Assembly (NCBI GenBank): GCA_009823505.1
Contig: VZQC01013730.1
Coordinates: forward strand, 455,227-519,226
Reading direction: 5' to 3'
Length of the DNA: 64,000 bases
Source of the DNA: Rhizomys pruinosus
Lineage: Eukaryota; Chordata; Mammalia; Rodentia; Spalacidae
The translations under genes and the position numbers were made by a program. The stretch's first letter is position 1; each line of letters starts with the position of its first letter. This document shows, piece after piece, positions 12,137 through 24,257 of this stretch. The notes beneath the pieces were generated by a model. The model searched no databases. It was not told the DNA's origin and worked only from the letters and a program-made list of their open reading frames with translations.

Positions 12137-13030
12137 GCTGACACCTTTTCAGTTTGACATACAAACATCATTTTAATCCTCATTCCTTTCATGTATTATC
12201 CCAAGATCTTGTTAATATTAATATTTCTGTGGGCTCCTTTAAAATCCAACAAGTTTTAATAAAGAACTAACTGAAAAAGACAAGTTCTGTCCAAAACAAT
12301 AAACTTCTGCAGAGAAAAACTTTAAAAGGACTGAGAAAAAGAAGCAAGACATATAGGGCAGAATGCATGAACTGGGGTGGGGTCAGGGAAAGGGGAACAT
12401 GTTTAAATTGGACTGAGAAATAGTGTAGGAAATACACAAAACATCAATAAAAACATTTTATTTAAAAAAATCCAACAAGTTAAGTACTATCATGTTTCAA
12501 AAGGGAAGATTTGGGCCCATTTAAACAAAATCTATCTCCAGCCAAGTAGCTGAAGACATGTGAATTTCAGTCAAGATATTCTGGTCTCCTCTAGGTTTCA
12601 ACAGCTCCATTCTTTTTGTCTCTGCCGTCCACAGCACACAGCAAGTCTCATGTTCAGTCTAGTTCCACTCCATACCTGGTGCTGCCCTTGGTAGTCGTCC
12701 CATTTTCTTAGCATCTTCAATATTCTGAGGTCTCTACTTAAACAGAAGCTGCACTTTTACGAATGGGCTTTCCTGGCCGCTCAGGGTGCTAAGCCTCAGA
12801 TTCTATCCATGACTACTTCGAACCTGGGAGTCTTCTCTGAAGCTGAGACTTGGTACTGTGAAAAGTCAGAAAAAGCCATTTGTGAAAGTACAGCTTCCTT
12901 ATGTGACCCCTTCATACTTTTCAACACCAGAACCACGTTGGAGATTCTTATGCATGACCAAGTGCTGCTTCCAGCTTGAGGTGGAGACACAGGCCCCCTT
13001 GGGACCACTGTTAGGCTCAATCCGCCACAC
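12137..13030 (-). mobile_element. ERVL-MaLR internal region, interrupted
   Basis: The reverse complement contains GTGTTGAAAAGTATGAAGGG and a GTGGACGGCAGAG word, matching the order in the plus-strand internal region at 24,258-24,769 (GTGTTGAAAGCATGAAGGGG, CACGGACGGCAGAG). It is split by the L1 3' end at 12,256-12,466. There is no coding capacity. It continues from the LTR at 11,718-12,136, forming a minus-strand element whose right LTR is not evident. Confidence 0.65.
12256..12466 (+). mobile_element. 5'-truncated L1 3' end with TSD
   Basis: A 211-bp insertion flanked by the 15-bp duplication AAAATCCAACAAGTT (12,241-12,255 and 12,467-12,481). It carries GGCAGAATGCATGAACTGGGG, a G-rich tract (12,374-12,395), CATCAATAAA and an A-tail, all typical of L1 3' UTRs here. 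It lies inside the MaLR internal region, so it is younger. Confidence 0.85.
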
Positions 13031-14000
13031 TCACACAAGAAAGGTGCCGGGGGGCGGGGGTACAAATAGTAGTAGATATAAGTTTAATCGAGGGTTAGTT
13101 ACAAGCAAGCAGAAAAGAAGCCACAACAACCAACAACTCAGACAGAATAGATAGAGCAGACCACGCGTCGGGCAGAGCACACTCCCATGGGACTGGAGGG
13201 CAGCAGAGGCGAGGCCCAATTTCCCTTGGCTTTTATCCCAGTTAGGGGCTTCCATCATAGTCATGGTGTCTCCTCTTCTGATTGATAGGATCTTGGTTAC
13301 AGATCAATCAGTTTTTTATTATGTGTATTCACCTGCTCTGGACTCTTTGTTCTATTGCTTTACCTGGTTTAGACTGTCTGTCCTTGTCCATAAAGCATTT
13401 AACTATGCTTTTTGGCAGAAGTTAAATCGCTCTACTAATAAAAGATTAATTTATCTATGTCATGCTTTTGTTTGTCCCCCTTTTGTTAAAACTCTGGGGT
13501 GAACTCTAGGCCAAGATGGAGCTGACCAAGCTAAAATGGAGTCAGCTTGGTCCTCACACCACAACTTCTGTGTGCTGACCCTAAGGAAATACTTCCCAGA
13601 AGATTTCGCCTGAATGATGCAGATCTCTTGTTACTCAAAGTTGATTTTCATCCCCAGTTATCCAGCATCAATTATCCGAATAAAGCGAAGGTTTCACTTC
13701 TGTGGTTCTGGTCTGCTCTAAATCATAGCTGATTCGTCAGCCTCAGCTTACCAGAAACCATGGATTTTCAATTTAAATATTCAACAAACAGCCCTGATAA
13801 TCTTAACTTCCCTTGAACTTGACAAGCTAGGGCCTATCGTTTACACCTCTTTCAGCATAACTGTTCCAACTCCATAGCAAAAGCTCAGTAAACTATAAGT
13901 ACTCAATGGGTTTTCCAGTACAAAATTTTAAAAGCTTATACAATCCTCCCCAAAACATCTGGGTCAGGTATGTCACAGCAGTAGCCTATTCTCTGGTATC
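13031..14000. other. GC-richer segment, possible LTR remnant
   Basis: This segment is distinctly less AT-rich. On the plus strand it has an AATAAA signal at 13,679-13,684 followed by a GCGAAGGTTTCACTTCTGTG stretch, and a repeated AGATGGAGCTGACC/AAATGGAGTCAGC pair near 13,515-13,550, as might be seen in an LTR. I could not define TG...CA ends or a family. It lies next to minus-strand MaLR sequence and may have inserted into it. Confidence 0.3.
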
Positions 14001-14006
14001 AATTTC

Positions 14007-14375
14007 TCTCTAGTTTGCTTTCAATTGCTGTGATAAAAACACACATGAAAACCAACTTGGGGAGGAAAGAGATTATTTGTCTTACAAGCACAATTCATCA
14101 TCAAATTAAGCCAAGCTAGGAGCTCAGGGCAGGACCCTGGAGTGAAGATCACAGAGGATAGCTGCTTCCTGATGTGCTCTGTAGCCCACACTCAGCCTGC
14201 ATGCTTATACATTACAGGACCACCTGCCCACAATGGGCTGGGCCCTCCCACATCACTCAATAGTCCAGAAAATGCCTCGCTGACATGTCCACAAGCAGGT
14301 CCAATGGAGGCAATTCCCCACTGTAGCTCCTTTAGCCTCGGTTTGTCAAGTTGGCAGTAAAGATAACTATCACAG
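14007..14375 (-). mobile_element. ERVL-MaLR LTR
   Basis: Same family as 11,718-12,136: TTGCTGTGATAAAAACACAC, CAACTTGGGGAGGAAAGAG, CCACCTGCCCACAATGGGCT and a TGTCAAGTTGGCAG end. It could be a solo LTR or the far LTR of the 11.7-13.0 kb element. Confidence 0.7.
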
Positions 14376-16085
14376 ACAACTTTGAATTTTAATTTTTTGA
14401 CACTGCATGGAATCCCATTCTGTTACGGCTAATAATTTTTTTTTTTCGTTTTGTACAAACATTTGGCCAATGAAATCCTCATAGTCTTTACTGCTAAAAT
14501 ATAATTTACAGTTTTAAGGAACAGATAATTTTTATATATATGCGTTGGTAAGAAATGCTTACTTTTACATAAGGCTAATCTTCAGTGTATAAAACATAGT
14601 TATCTTCCCAGTAATGTAAGGAATGCCATATTTATGTCTTTGAATATTATTAGACTTAAAATTTTTCATCTTGCCAGGTGAGGTGGCCCAAGCCTTTAAA
14701 CATCTTGGCATCTTTAACATTTTCTGTCTGGTTCTTCAATGATTGGAAGACTTAGGTCTTTTGTCGGTTATGATAATGATTTATTAATAATTTATAAGTG
14801 TTGTATTTCAGTGTAAATCAGTATCAACTAGCTTCAACATAGGGCATTACCAAATCAGAAATTAGTATGAAAATTGAGCTGTGCTAATTACTTTTAGTGA
14901 AAAAAATGTACTATAATACCTCAGCTTCTGATCACCTCAGCACAACGATCACTTATAACTAGTTAATATATTGTGATGAGATGCTGCCATGTAAGAAGAC
15001 TCAGCATGACCCCCTGCTCTGCTTATTGGCTGTCCGTAGCATCACCCTCTTTAATTTTAATGATCAAAATGTTCCTTGGGAAAAATGAGATAAAAATCCG
15101 TAGGATAGAACCATTACAATACAAAAGAAATATCTGTAAAATTTCTCTACTTCCAAATGGTAGAGTATTTCTCAAGAACAGGGGAGCTATGTCTTTGAAA
15201 TATAACTACCTGGGAGGAAACTTCGCTCTCAGTCAGAGAGCAGGAGCCTAATTTAGTCAAGGCAGAGAAATTACCACATGTCACAAAAGGACAGAAGTTT
15301 GGTTTTCCCTCAAAAAGCCATGTTACAAGCATTGCAACTGCTATTGCCCGAACTATCTGAGAAAGTTTATGTATATTCAGTCTGTTGTCAGGTCTTATTA
15401 CTTGAAAACTACTTCTTGTTAATTATGACATGTATATAATTAATAGTGTCTGTTTGGTTATTTCAAGTGTCTCTGCTTGAGCAATCCCCCCCCCTTTTTT
15501 TTTTACAATATAGGATTAATGAATATAAGTAAAATTGATGTAATATTTTGGGAAACCTTAGGTTAATTTTATTCATGTTTATTTAATTGTCCCTAGAAAC
15601 TAGGAATCACCTCTTATATTACCTTTGTACTGTGACTGGACTGTAAGCTGAAGTGACTAAAAGATTACACTGTAGTGCTGGGATAAGCACAGTGCCAGAG
15701 AAATACATGTTTTAGGCTGGAAGAAAAAAAACTGATGAACAATAATTATAAACAAAATGGAATTAAGACTAGACGGATAATTCCTCTGCTTTTGGGGGCT
15801 AGGGTTAAGTGAAGATACAGGAACCAACACTAGAGAGGTGGTGGTTCTGCAGTATGCTCAGCTGCATTTGACTGTGCAGTGGCAGTATTTACCTGCAGCA
15901 TGGAGCAGCTTCAAAATGGCACTCCTCCACTGAAAGGCCTGCTTGCTTAGGCTTTCTCTTTGGACAGTGTCACATAATGTTATTTTGGTGGTTGTTACCT
16001 GCTCATCCTCTGACTTACTGTACATTTTACAACTTAGTGCAAAATATTTTAGGCCTTAGTTTTCATATTAAGAAGTTGTTCCTTG
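14376..16085. other. Intergenic DNA
   Basis: Mostly unique. A B1 5' fragment of about 30 bp (TTGCCAGGTGAGGTGGCCCA) lies at about 14,671-14,700, and a C10T11 mononucleotide junction at 15,485-15,505. No gene seen. Confidence 0.4.
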
Positions 16086-16280
16086 AGTTAGAAGGATAGA
16101 CAACTCAGTAGTTACGATCATTGGTGGTTTTTGCAGAAGACCCAGGTTTTAATCCTAACATTCACATGGAGGCTAACAACCATATCTGACATCCTGTTCT
16201 GTCCTCTACAGGCATTGCACCACACAGGTGCCATGATACACATGCAAGCATGACACTCATGCACATAAAAAAATAGAAAA
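16086..16280 (+). mobile_element. B2 SINE, diverged
   Basis: Degenerate B2 head (GACAACTCAGTAGTTACGATC), B-box-like ACCCAGGTTTTAATCC, CACATGGAGGCTAACAACC and a CACTCATGCACATAAAA tail. The flanks AAGAAGTTG(T/C)TCCTT at 16,071-16,085 and 16,281-16,295 form an imperfect target-site duplication. Confidence 0.8.
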
Positions 16281-16379
16281 AAGAAGTTGCTTCTTGATTG
16301 CAGAGTCATTGTATTATAACTTAAAATAGGTGTTAATATTTTAGAAGTCTCAGCATCTTTGTTTGGCTGTTAATTTTTA

Positions 16380-16586
16380 TAATTTATTATTTTTTATGTG
16401 TATGAATGTACTGTCTGTATGTAGGTTGGTGCATCCATGTCGTACAATGTAGCAGAGGGCAGAAGAGGGTGTCGGATTTCCCTGTTACTGGAGTTAAAGA
16501 CGGTTCTTAGCCGCCATGGGGTTGCTGGGAATCGAACTCTGGTCCTCTGCAAGAGCAGTCGGTGCTCTTAACTGGTGAGCCATCTC
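16380..16586 (-). mobile_element. B2 SINE with TSD
   Basis: The reverse complement gives the complete B2 series: GGCTGGAGAGATGG head, B box GAGTTCGATTCC, CTCCAGTAACAGGG and GTACATTCATACACATA tail. A 15-bp duplication with one mismatch (GGCTGTTAATTTTTA / GGCTGTTCATTTTTA) is at 16,365-16,379 and 16,587-16,601. Confidence 0.93.
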
Positions 16587-16601
16587 TCCAGCCTCTGGCT
16601 G

Positions 16602-17600
16602 TTCATTTTTAAAGTCTTCCTGCTGTTTTGAAAGCCCCTAGTAGAGAAAAAAAGACTCATACCATTAAATAAATAGAGACTCTCAAGAGTGTTTTTAATA
16701 TTAAAATTTTGTCATTGGGGTTAAACTTTGGCCCATCTTCCACTTACAACAGCAGGAGTTCTATTATGATGTGTGATGCCCTGCGGATAAACAAGACGGC
16801 CTGGGCAGACACTTTACTATGGGAACTGTACTGGATTGGCATACGAGGCTATGTGAAATTGCACCTAAACTGTTTCCAACGACTATGAGCTGTGATGCTA
16901 AACTTCTTGTACTTGAGGAATGAATGTATTTGAAGTACATGGATTTAAATTTCTAATCTCTAGTTTTCTCTTTTTAAATGGCTATAATTTGTATTACTGA
17001 TGGGACACATTCTTGGATTGTCACTGTGTGATTTGTCTCTTCATTTTCTAGAATATCTAATGTGATATATTAACTTTCTAAGTGATATTTAGGTAACTCT
17101 AATAATTTTATATTCAGAAAATTTATTTAAATAGTTTTGATTGGAAAAAAGAATCTCAACTTTGCTGAATAGAGCTTCTCTTCTTTTTTGCTAAAGTTTA
17201 AGATAAGATGTATTGGGACAGGAAAATACTAGCAGAAATGCCCAGGAGAGTTATTCTCCTACTGAATCCTCCACCGCCTCTGCTTTTCTGTTAAATACAT
17301 CCAGAAATAAAACTATAAAAATAGTGCAATAGGGTCCAGAAACTGTTAGTTAAAAAGTAGAACTTTGCAATCGTCAAAGGCCTTAAGGTAAATTCGGGAT
17401 TGTTCCTTTTCTCCATGCTTTATGCCTGCCTGATAACCTTCCTTCTTTTGTTTTATTTTTTATTAAGTATGTATTTATCTTCATTCTTATTAAAAATTGT
17501 GGAGAAGTTAAAGTTGATTGATATCCTTGAAACATGTGCCAGTTTAAAGTCTAGATATCACAGGATCTCTGGCTGGACCTCTTTAAATCTCCCAGTCTTT
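16602..17600. other. Intergenic DNA, no gene seen
   Basis: Unique-looking AT-rich sequence, nothing recognised. Confidence 0.4.
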
Positions 17601-17604
17601 GTGA

Positions 17605-18230
17605 TCACCATTGAAAGAATTCAGATGACACACACATAGATCATAGTGCAAAGGTCAAGCTGAGTTTATTATAGAATAAAGTAGAACATAATCAAGGACC
17701 AAGTGGACAATGGCCAAAGCATCCATTGTCCCATCTTCCCTTTAGGAAAGCTTTATACTATTTCTAGTCTCCAGATCAGTCAGCTTTCCCTGAGAGACAT
17801 TTTCTTGTACAGGTGATGGGTATGCTCTTTGGAATGCCTCTGATACAAGGGGCTATGGTATATAAATTATCTTGCTGTCTAATAATCTAATATTTAGTAC
17901 TGCTGTAATAAGGTTTTTTAATTATTAATTAATGACCTCCCAGGAAGTTAGGCATGTCAGGTCACCAAGGACCAGAGATGTGCTGGACCCCACTATTCTG
18001 ACCAGGAATATGAATCCCGAGGTTCTAGTCTTTGGTTTCATAGGATATTGTTTATGAGGGAGGGGTCAAACCCCACCATCCTTCATGTCTGGTAATATCT
18101 AACCAATTGTATGACATTTGTGAGGGTATTGCCTATAGCTGGGTGAAGAATTACTAATTATACATCAAGCAAAGAAGCAAACCCTGACTCAGACAATGGT
18201 GATATAATCCTTCCTAACAGAATCTCAGTG
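17605..18230 (-). mobile_element. Possible ERV LTR (tentative)
   Basis: The reverse complement near the left end reads TTCTATAATAAACTCAGC, an AATAAA placed as in an LTR R region. The remainder is less AT-rich than its flanks and ends near 18,230. No clear TG...CA termini, TSD or matching second copy in the window. Weak call. Confidence 0.25.
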
Positions 18231-19474
18231 GTGGGATATCACTGCTTTATCCATTCCTATTTATCTCAGTCTCAGTTTTCACTATTAATGATATATTGGT
18301 ATACTAATGATTTTCCACAGTTTTAAGATATTTTATATCTCTAAACTATTTATAAAACTATTACACAATAAGTTCTAAAAAAAATCACACTAATTATAAC
18401 ACAAAATTTCCCCTCTTCCCTAGCAATCTCATATCCAGGATTCCTTTTATCCTGGTGATCTTCCCTCGTAGAAAAAATAACTGTGCAAGTTGGTGGTTGT
18501 TAAAGTGGACAAACAGAAATACTGTCTGGTCCCATGATTTGGCATTATTACTGAATGTAGTATTCTGGGCAAATACATTCTACAACAAAAATGAATACTT
18601 GTGAATGAATTGCTGTAGAGACTACAATTCCCTAGATTTGCAGTTCCTGGGATTGTTTTCCAATAACTTTCCTAGCTTCCTTCTCAGTCAAAGGCAAAGA
18701 AAGCAAAGGGCATATTCTCTTGTAGCAATTTAAAGTAAACAAAATATCATACAGATCTTCAATATGCAACCATAACTATTCACATCGATTTATTTATATT
18801 TATTTTATATCTAGTTCTTACTAATTTTTAATTTATTTGCGATGCTAGATAACCTAGGCTTTACATGTGCTAGACAAATATTCTGCCCTTCAGCTAACCC
18901 TGAGGCCTCATACTGATCTCTTAAATAAAATTTAAAGTTTAAATGCTTTTTGAAATTGAAGTGGTACCACAAACAAATAAGATTAATCTAAATTAATTTG
19001 AATTTCTCATATCTTAATAATATTACTTAGCTATAACATTTATTCTGTTACGTTTTTCAAGTAGCCATTTAGATCATTAATAAAGAGAAAAATGATTGCT
19101 GTTCACTTAACATTTACAAAAATCACCAAATTGTTTTATCCATCTATCGTTTTCGTATTGCTTCCAACTAACTTTTATTTTAATGAGTTTGAAGAAAAAA
19201 CATGTGCTGAGTACGTAGGTGCTTTCCACTTCTATACATTTATACATATTTTCCCAAATTCAGCTACAGTTAAAAATGGTAAATCTTATTGTATATAAAG
19301 TTACCTTAGTGAAGTTCATTTAAAACAGGAAAGAAATAAAGTAACTATATATATCACAATGTGGATTAGTCCCAAAAAATTATATATGGTGAAAATGAAG
19401 TCAGACATGTAACAAGAAACTGAGGAACAGAAAAATAAAAGAAGTCATAGCAACAGAAGAGTAGTAATTTCTTG
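18231..19474. other. Intergenic DNA with a decayed ID-like SINE
   Basis: Unique except for about 18,832-18,905. There the minus strand gives a decayed tRNA-derived head (GGTTAGCTGAAGGGCAGAAT, CTAGCACATGTAAAGCC), resembling ID/B4-type SINEs. No gene seen. Confidence 0.35.
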
Positions 19475-19487
19475 AAAAGGAAACATC

Positions 19488-19632
19488 TGGGCTGGAGAGA
19501 TGGCACAGAGGTTAAGAGCGCCGACTGCTTTTTCAGAGGACCCGGGTTCAATTCCCAGTACCCACGTGGTGGCTGAGAACCATCTTTAACTCCCGTTCCA
19601 TGGAAATCCCACGCAAAAAATAAAAAGAAAGA
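19488..19632 (+). mobile_element. B2 SINE, 3'-shortened, with TSD
   Basis: Good head (GGGCTGGAGAGATGGCAC), GTTAAGAGCGCCGACTGC and B box GGGTTCAATTCC. After CCATGGAAATCCCACGC it jumps to an A-rich tail, lacking the usual 3' third. The 13-bp duplication AAAAGGAAACATC is at 19,475-19,487 and 19,633-19,645. Confidence 0.92.
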
Positions 19633-19886
19633 AAAAGGAAACATCAGCTATCTGGGGTTGAGGAACGATTTCAGATCTTGGTTCGTATGTTTCCTATGTT
19701 CGTTACTTTTGTCAAATCTCAAACAATGATATGCTTAATATCTTTGTACTTTACCTTAGTTTTAAACACTGTGGTTACATTTTTGCAAAAAAGTTGATTT
19801 TTTGCTTTGTTTGGAACCCAGGCTTACAAAGGTGGCATTGACAACTCCTTATATGTCTCTTTGGTTCTTCTGGTTAATGGTGTTTG

Positions 19887-19947
19887 CCTCCCTTCCTTCC
19901 TTCCTTCCTTCCTTCCTTCCTTCCTTCCTTCCTTCCTTCCTTCTTTC

Positions 19948-19989
<42 letters not shown>

Positions 19990-20029
19990 CTCTCTCTCTC
20001 TTTCTTTCTTTCCTTTTTTCTTTTTTTTT
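19887..20029. repeat. 143-nt pure pyrimidine tract: (TTCC)n(TTTC)n(TC)n(T)n
   Basis: Uninterrupted C/T on the plus strand, in four sub-blocks. It lies directly against the A-tail end of the minus-strand L1 3' UTR that starts near 20,036, so the purine strand is an extension of that tail. All frames across it are low-complexity. Confidence 0.96.
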
Positions 20030-20035
20030 GTTTTG

Positions 20036-20335
20036 TTTAACATTTTTTATTTACTTATTTTTTATTGTTATTAAACTTTTCCCATAAATCATACATCCTT
20101 TCTCAATAAAATTTGGAGTCACTTCCCTTTCCATGCCCCCCACCCCACCTGAGCCCCTGCACTCTGACATTTATGTCTTGCATCTTTTTCTCAGTCTTTC
20201 CATAGTTTTTTTCCAGTTCTTTTATTGTTGTTCTCTCTAACTTGTATTGCTTCAATACACATACATATATAACATATACATAAATATATACATACATATA
20301 AACACATATCACCTGAATTGGAGGATTATTTTTTT
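20036..20335 (-). mobile_element. L1 3'-UTR fragment
   Basis: The reverse complement shows a G-rich tract (20,136-20,157), GCATGGAAAGGGAAGTGAC and an AATAAAAAATG-type end. It parallels the other L1 3' ends in the window. ORF2 is absent. Confidence 0.7.
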
Positions 20336-20677
20336 CTAAAAGAGGTCATGTTTTCCTTAAGGAAGTGCTGAGAGGTTCCTCCTTGGCAAGCCCAAACAAC
20401 CATCAATCCTGCCCTTGTGCTCCACATGGGGGTCTTTCCCTCCAATGGCCCCCCAAATGAAGTCCAGTAAGCACTGTGTCCTGTCTTGATCCCTCTATAC
20501 TGGCCTTCCTGACACAGCCCAGGTAGTCCCACAATGGCAGTCTATACTCTGATGAGGCTGAAATCCCCTTCGCCGCTTAGTCTACATGCAAGGTATCTCA
20601 AAAGTCCCCATTGGAATTGAAGGTTTGGAGGATTCTTCGAGAGACATGAGTCTTCATTCCATCTTGGAAGTTGCCTC
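20336..20677. other. Unassigned segment after the L1 3' end
   Basis: GC-richer than its flanks. It could be more of the L1 3' UTR or another old element, but no motif decides. Confidence 0.3.
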
Positions 20678-20717
<40 letters not shown>

Positions 20718-20719
20718 TT
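20678..20719. repeat. (ATTT)n microsatellite
   Basis: About ten perfect TTTA units. Confidence 0.95.
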
Positions 20720-21224
20720 CATTTTGGATTTTGATGCCATGCACAAAACTGCTGAGACATGAACCTCATCTGCACCATGTGCTCCTCTTGAACTGTACCT
20801 TCCTTGCATCTCCTAGGTGTTTCAGCAGCACCCTATATTGCAAGACATATATTGCAATCACATATCCTAGGTGCTGTAGTAGAATCCTCCATAACTTGTA
20901 ATGGCAGTAAAGAGATGTGAGCTTAATATATTGATTTTCAAGTCCAGTTTGTGACAACTAATGTCATACTTACAGAAGCAATTGAAGAACTACTAAATGC
21001 ACGCTCAACACTTGAGACACGATTTCACCCAAAATAAGGTACATTTAAATTCAGAACAAGAGGTTCTAGTTCTAAACATTGCATGAACCATGTCCTTATA
21101 TATGTGGATTTGTAGAAAAGTAAAAACTTTTTCTGGTTATAAACTTAAATATCTTAATATCATAATTATGATGTTTTTGTTAAATAAAAATGAGGTCATC
21201 TTAAAAGTTAAGCAATGGTTAGTT

Positions 21225-21258
<34 letters not shown>

Positions 21259-21371
21259 TCCAAAACATCATGTTGCAAAGATCAACTATCTAGTCATAAT
21301 TTTTAGGCATATTAATCAATGCCTGTGTTCTCTTGGACTTCCCAAGTATCTCTGTATTCTTGTCCTTCATA
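20720..21371. other. Intergenic DNA with a (GT)n
   Basis: Unique-looking sequence. A (GT)n run of about 34 bp is at 21,225-21,258. No gene seen. Confidence 0.5.
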
Positions 21372-21710
21372 CTAGCTTTCTCATTGTTGTGATAAAGAAC
21401 ATGACAAGTGCAACTAAAGAGAGTAATTTTGGCATACAGTTCTAGGGGCTAGAATACATCACCACAGGAAAAGTATGGGAAGAGAAGTAGGAGATGGCCA
21501 CATTGCGTACACAGTCAGGTATTAGGAAATGAAAAGGCTCATGTTCAACTCACTTTCTCCCTTTTATTCCATATGGCAGTTATGAAGATGAGGAGTACTT
21601 ACACCTCAATTAGCTACTCTACACAATCTCTCATAGAGTTCCCCAGAGATTTTCCTTCAGGGAGGTTCTAAATCCTTTCCAGTACAACATCAATATAAAC
21701 CATCACATTT
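21372..21710 (-). mobile_element. Diverged MaLR-type LTR
   Basis: Starts with CTTTCTCATTGTTGTGATAAA and ends ...AAACCATCACA, the arrangement of reverse-oriented MaLR LTRs (compare 47,722-48,040). Internal similarity is low, so it is old. Confidence 0.5.
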
Positions 21711-22504
21711 TGAAATAAATATCTTTCCTTTTGTGGCTCTGTGATCCGCCATAAATCATCACCACTCTACAAATCTGTGAACTGAAGAACTTGTAAAATA
21801 GAAGCAAACGTATCATAGAGAGTACAACATTTTAATATTCTTTTTAAGAAAGGGAAAAAGCCACTATAACATTCTTAAAGAAGGAAAGTGCACTTCACTG
21901 TGAATGCCATCAGCATTACTGCCAGGCACCAACCCGTGAGTCACTTCTCTGTTGCTATGATTAAAGGTCAGGCTAAAAGCTCAAAATCGCTATCACAATG
22001 ATAAAATCACACAAGGGCCTATGAATCTCCTTCATGCCCTCTGGGGAATGAAGGGGAAAATTCTTCTCCATGCCTCTTCTACCCATTCAGAATTGCCAGC
22101 ATTCCTTGGCTAATGGTTATGTTGCACCTGTTATTGTTTTCGTGGTTACAAATTGTACAATGCTTGTGCTCCTGTCTCTTATTTCTCTGGCTCCCATGAC
22201 CTGTATAAGCATATTTAGGATTCATCTATCTAATCTAGGATATACTCTGTCTTTCAAGAGCTTAGTTTCATTTCATCTGCTTTGTTGTTGCTATTTTTCT
22301 AAGTGGGGCTATAGAAATATGAGTCCATTTTGCAGACTAATACACAAAGATATCACCATTTTTATTGTAAAGAGCTTTAGCTTAATACAGAATATCAAAT
22401 AGATCTTGGTTTCTGCCACCACTTTCTGTCTGAGCAGGCCTGATTTTCTACAACTTCCTCAGTAGCTAAATTCTTCCAAAAGAAGGACTTATGTTGAATG
22501 TTGT
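21711..22504. other. Intergenic DNA, no gene seen
   Basis: A short MaLR-LTR-like start (CTTCTCTGTTGCTATGATTA) occurs near 21,943. The 110-codon plus frame at 22,070-22,402 has no recognisable motif. Confidence 0.35.
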
Positions 22505-22630
22505 TTCTCATGCCATTATTCCTAGCTCTTGGGAGACAGAGGCTGGTGGATCTCTGAGTTTGGGTCCATCCTGGTCTGAGTAGTAAGATCTAGGCCAGGC
22601 AGGGCTACATAATGAGACACTGAGTCTAGA
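22505..22630 (+). mobile_element. B1 SINE, diverged
   Basis: ATGCCATTATTCCTAGCTCTTGGGAGACAGAGG and ATCCTGGTCTGAGTAG preserve the B1 order, ending GACACTGAGTCTAGAAAAAAG. Many substitutions. Confidence 0.8.
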
Positions 22631-23282
22631 AAAAAGAAATAACTACGTGGTTCCTGCTCTCTATTTTCATCTTTGCTTCATTTGTAGAAGCCTGCTGAAT
22701 TGTGCCTGATTCTATAGAAAGTGGTGTCATACAAAAACATGTCAAAATATGATATGGTGTGTGTTTAGGTAGGTTTTATGTCATACAAATCTCTGATACT
22801 CAAGACAGCTGGCAAAGCTCTCTTTCATTAATCTATAAGGAGTATTCCAATTGCTGCTTTAGAAATGGTAAGTGGCTGTGGTGTTCTTCTATTCTTCTCA
22901 ACTCACCAGAAGATGTCTGCTCTTATGAAACATAGGGAGCCATCAAAAAATGTGTTATTCCAAAGGTAGCAATTCTTTAAGCATGACACTGAATATGTGG
23001 TGCTTGAAATTTCTCCATTATTCACATTCCAAGTTCAAAAAGATTTCTGTCAACCTAAATATTAGGTCTGCTCAGCTAAGGAAAGAACATTTGTCACCAT
23101 AATTTCTTAATGGACTGAGACAGTAATCTTCTAGTAAACTAGTTAAAACCAGCTTGTCTTATTGTTTCAGGATTTTTTGTCAGTTTCAAAATTACTTTAC
23201 AATATAGTATCCTTTGAATGAACAAAGAAAAGCTCTAGTTTGTCCAGTATAATTTCATTAAAACTTAAAAAGAAAAACAGGG
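22631..23282. other. Intergenic DNA, no gene seen
   Basis: Unique-looking sequence; nothing recognised. Confidence 0.4.
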
Positions 23283-23455
23283 GCTTGGTGAGATGGCTCA
23301 CTGTTTCTACTGCTTGCTCTACAATTTGCATCCCCAGGACAAATGTAAATGCCAGATGGGCTTGGTGGCCTGCTCTACAAGGCAGAGGCTGGCTAGCCAG
23401 ACCAGTGGGATCAACAAGCCTTAGGTTCATGTGGAAGATTTGCACCCATTAAGAA
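23283..23455 (+). mobile_element. Old tRNA-derived SINE (B3/B4-like)
   Basis: Head GGGGCTTGGTGAGATGGCTC with a B2-like A box, then AATGCCAGATGGGCTTGGTGG and a GCTGGCTAGCCAGAC segment as in B3/B4-type rodent SINEs. A B1 (23,464-23,628) interrupts it, and a CA-rich tail resumes at about 23,640. Confidence 0.6.
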
Positions 23456-23463
23456 GGTGGCTC

Positions 23464-23628
23464 TACTGAGCATGGTGGCACACACCTTTAATCCCAGCAC
23501 ACGGGAGGCAGAGGCAGGTGGGTCATTGTGAGTTCAAGGTCAGCAAGATCTACATAGTAAGCTCCTGGACATCTGGAGCTATAGGGAGACCCTGTCTCAA
23601 AAAGAACAAAAAATAAATCAAAATAAAA
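23464..23628 (+). mobile_element. B1 SINE nested in an older SINE
   Basis: TGAGCATGGTGGCACACACC through the duplicated core to CTGTCTCAAAAAGAACAAA and an A-rich tail. The short duplication AAGAAGGTG at 23,451-23,459 and 23,629-23,637 marks the insertion. Confidence 0.93.
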
Positions 23629-23733
23629 AAGAAGGTGTTTCTATTCAGAATCCTGGCATTTGTCCATACACTTCTCCAGAAACATGCACACATGAGCCCA
23701 GATACAAGGGAACATGCATATATTCATACACTC

Positions 23734-23740
<7 letters not shown>

Positions 23741-23774
<34 letters not shown>
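23741..23774. repeat. (CA)n microsatellite
   Basis: About 17 CA units at the tail of the older SINE. Confidence 0.93.
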
Positions 23775-23776
<2 letters not shown>

Positions 23777-24104
23777 GTTAAATAAAACAATACAAAGAAT
23801 TTCCTGATTTTAGGTAGTTATGCACCTGAAAATCCACAGCCCACTAGAATGCATGTGTCATAAATAATGTAGAAATGTGGATCCCAAAGTACAGTGCTAG
23901 GATCCCATGTTTTGGGTTCAAAATTAAAATGTTAAGCTCATAATTTACAAGGCATGCATGTTATACAATTTTTCTGCATGTCAATATTTTGTCTGAAAAA
24001 TGAAGAAAATGAATATCTTAGTATTGCATAGAACAGAAAGTATATATGAAGAAGTAGCCATGTTGCCAGTTCATATCTTATCTTACTTTCTTAGAATTTA
24101 TTTC

Positions 24105-24257
24105 TGTTCTAGTTTCTCTTCCATTGCTGTGACAAAACACTCTGACCAACACCAACTTGGGGAAGAAAGGGTTTATTCAGCTTCCATCTCCTGGGTCACA
24201 GTTCATCACTTAGGGAGCCCAAGGCAGGAACTCACTCCATGTCAAGCCAGAAGCAGG
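24105..24257 (-). mobile_element. MaLR LTR fragment, inverted relative to its internal region
   Basis: TGTTCTAGTTTCTCTTCC... is the reverse complement of the end of the LTR at 30,909-31,275. Only about 150 bp are kept; then plus-oriented MaLR internal sequence begins at GAAGCAGGACTTGG. The two termini of this element therefore point in opposite directions. Confidence 0.65.

Noticed and set aside
22070..22402. 110-codon plus-strand ORF
   Set aside because: No motif, no codon bias, no exon signals; expected length by chance in 64 kb.
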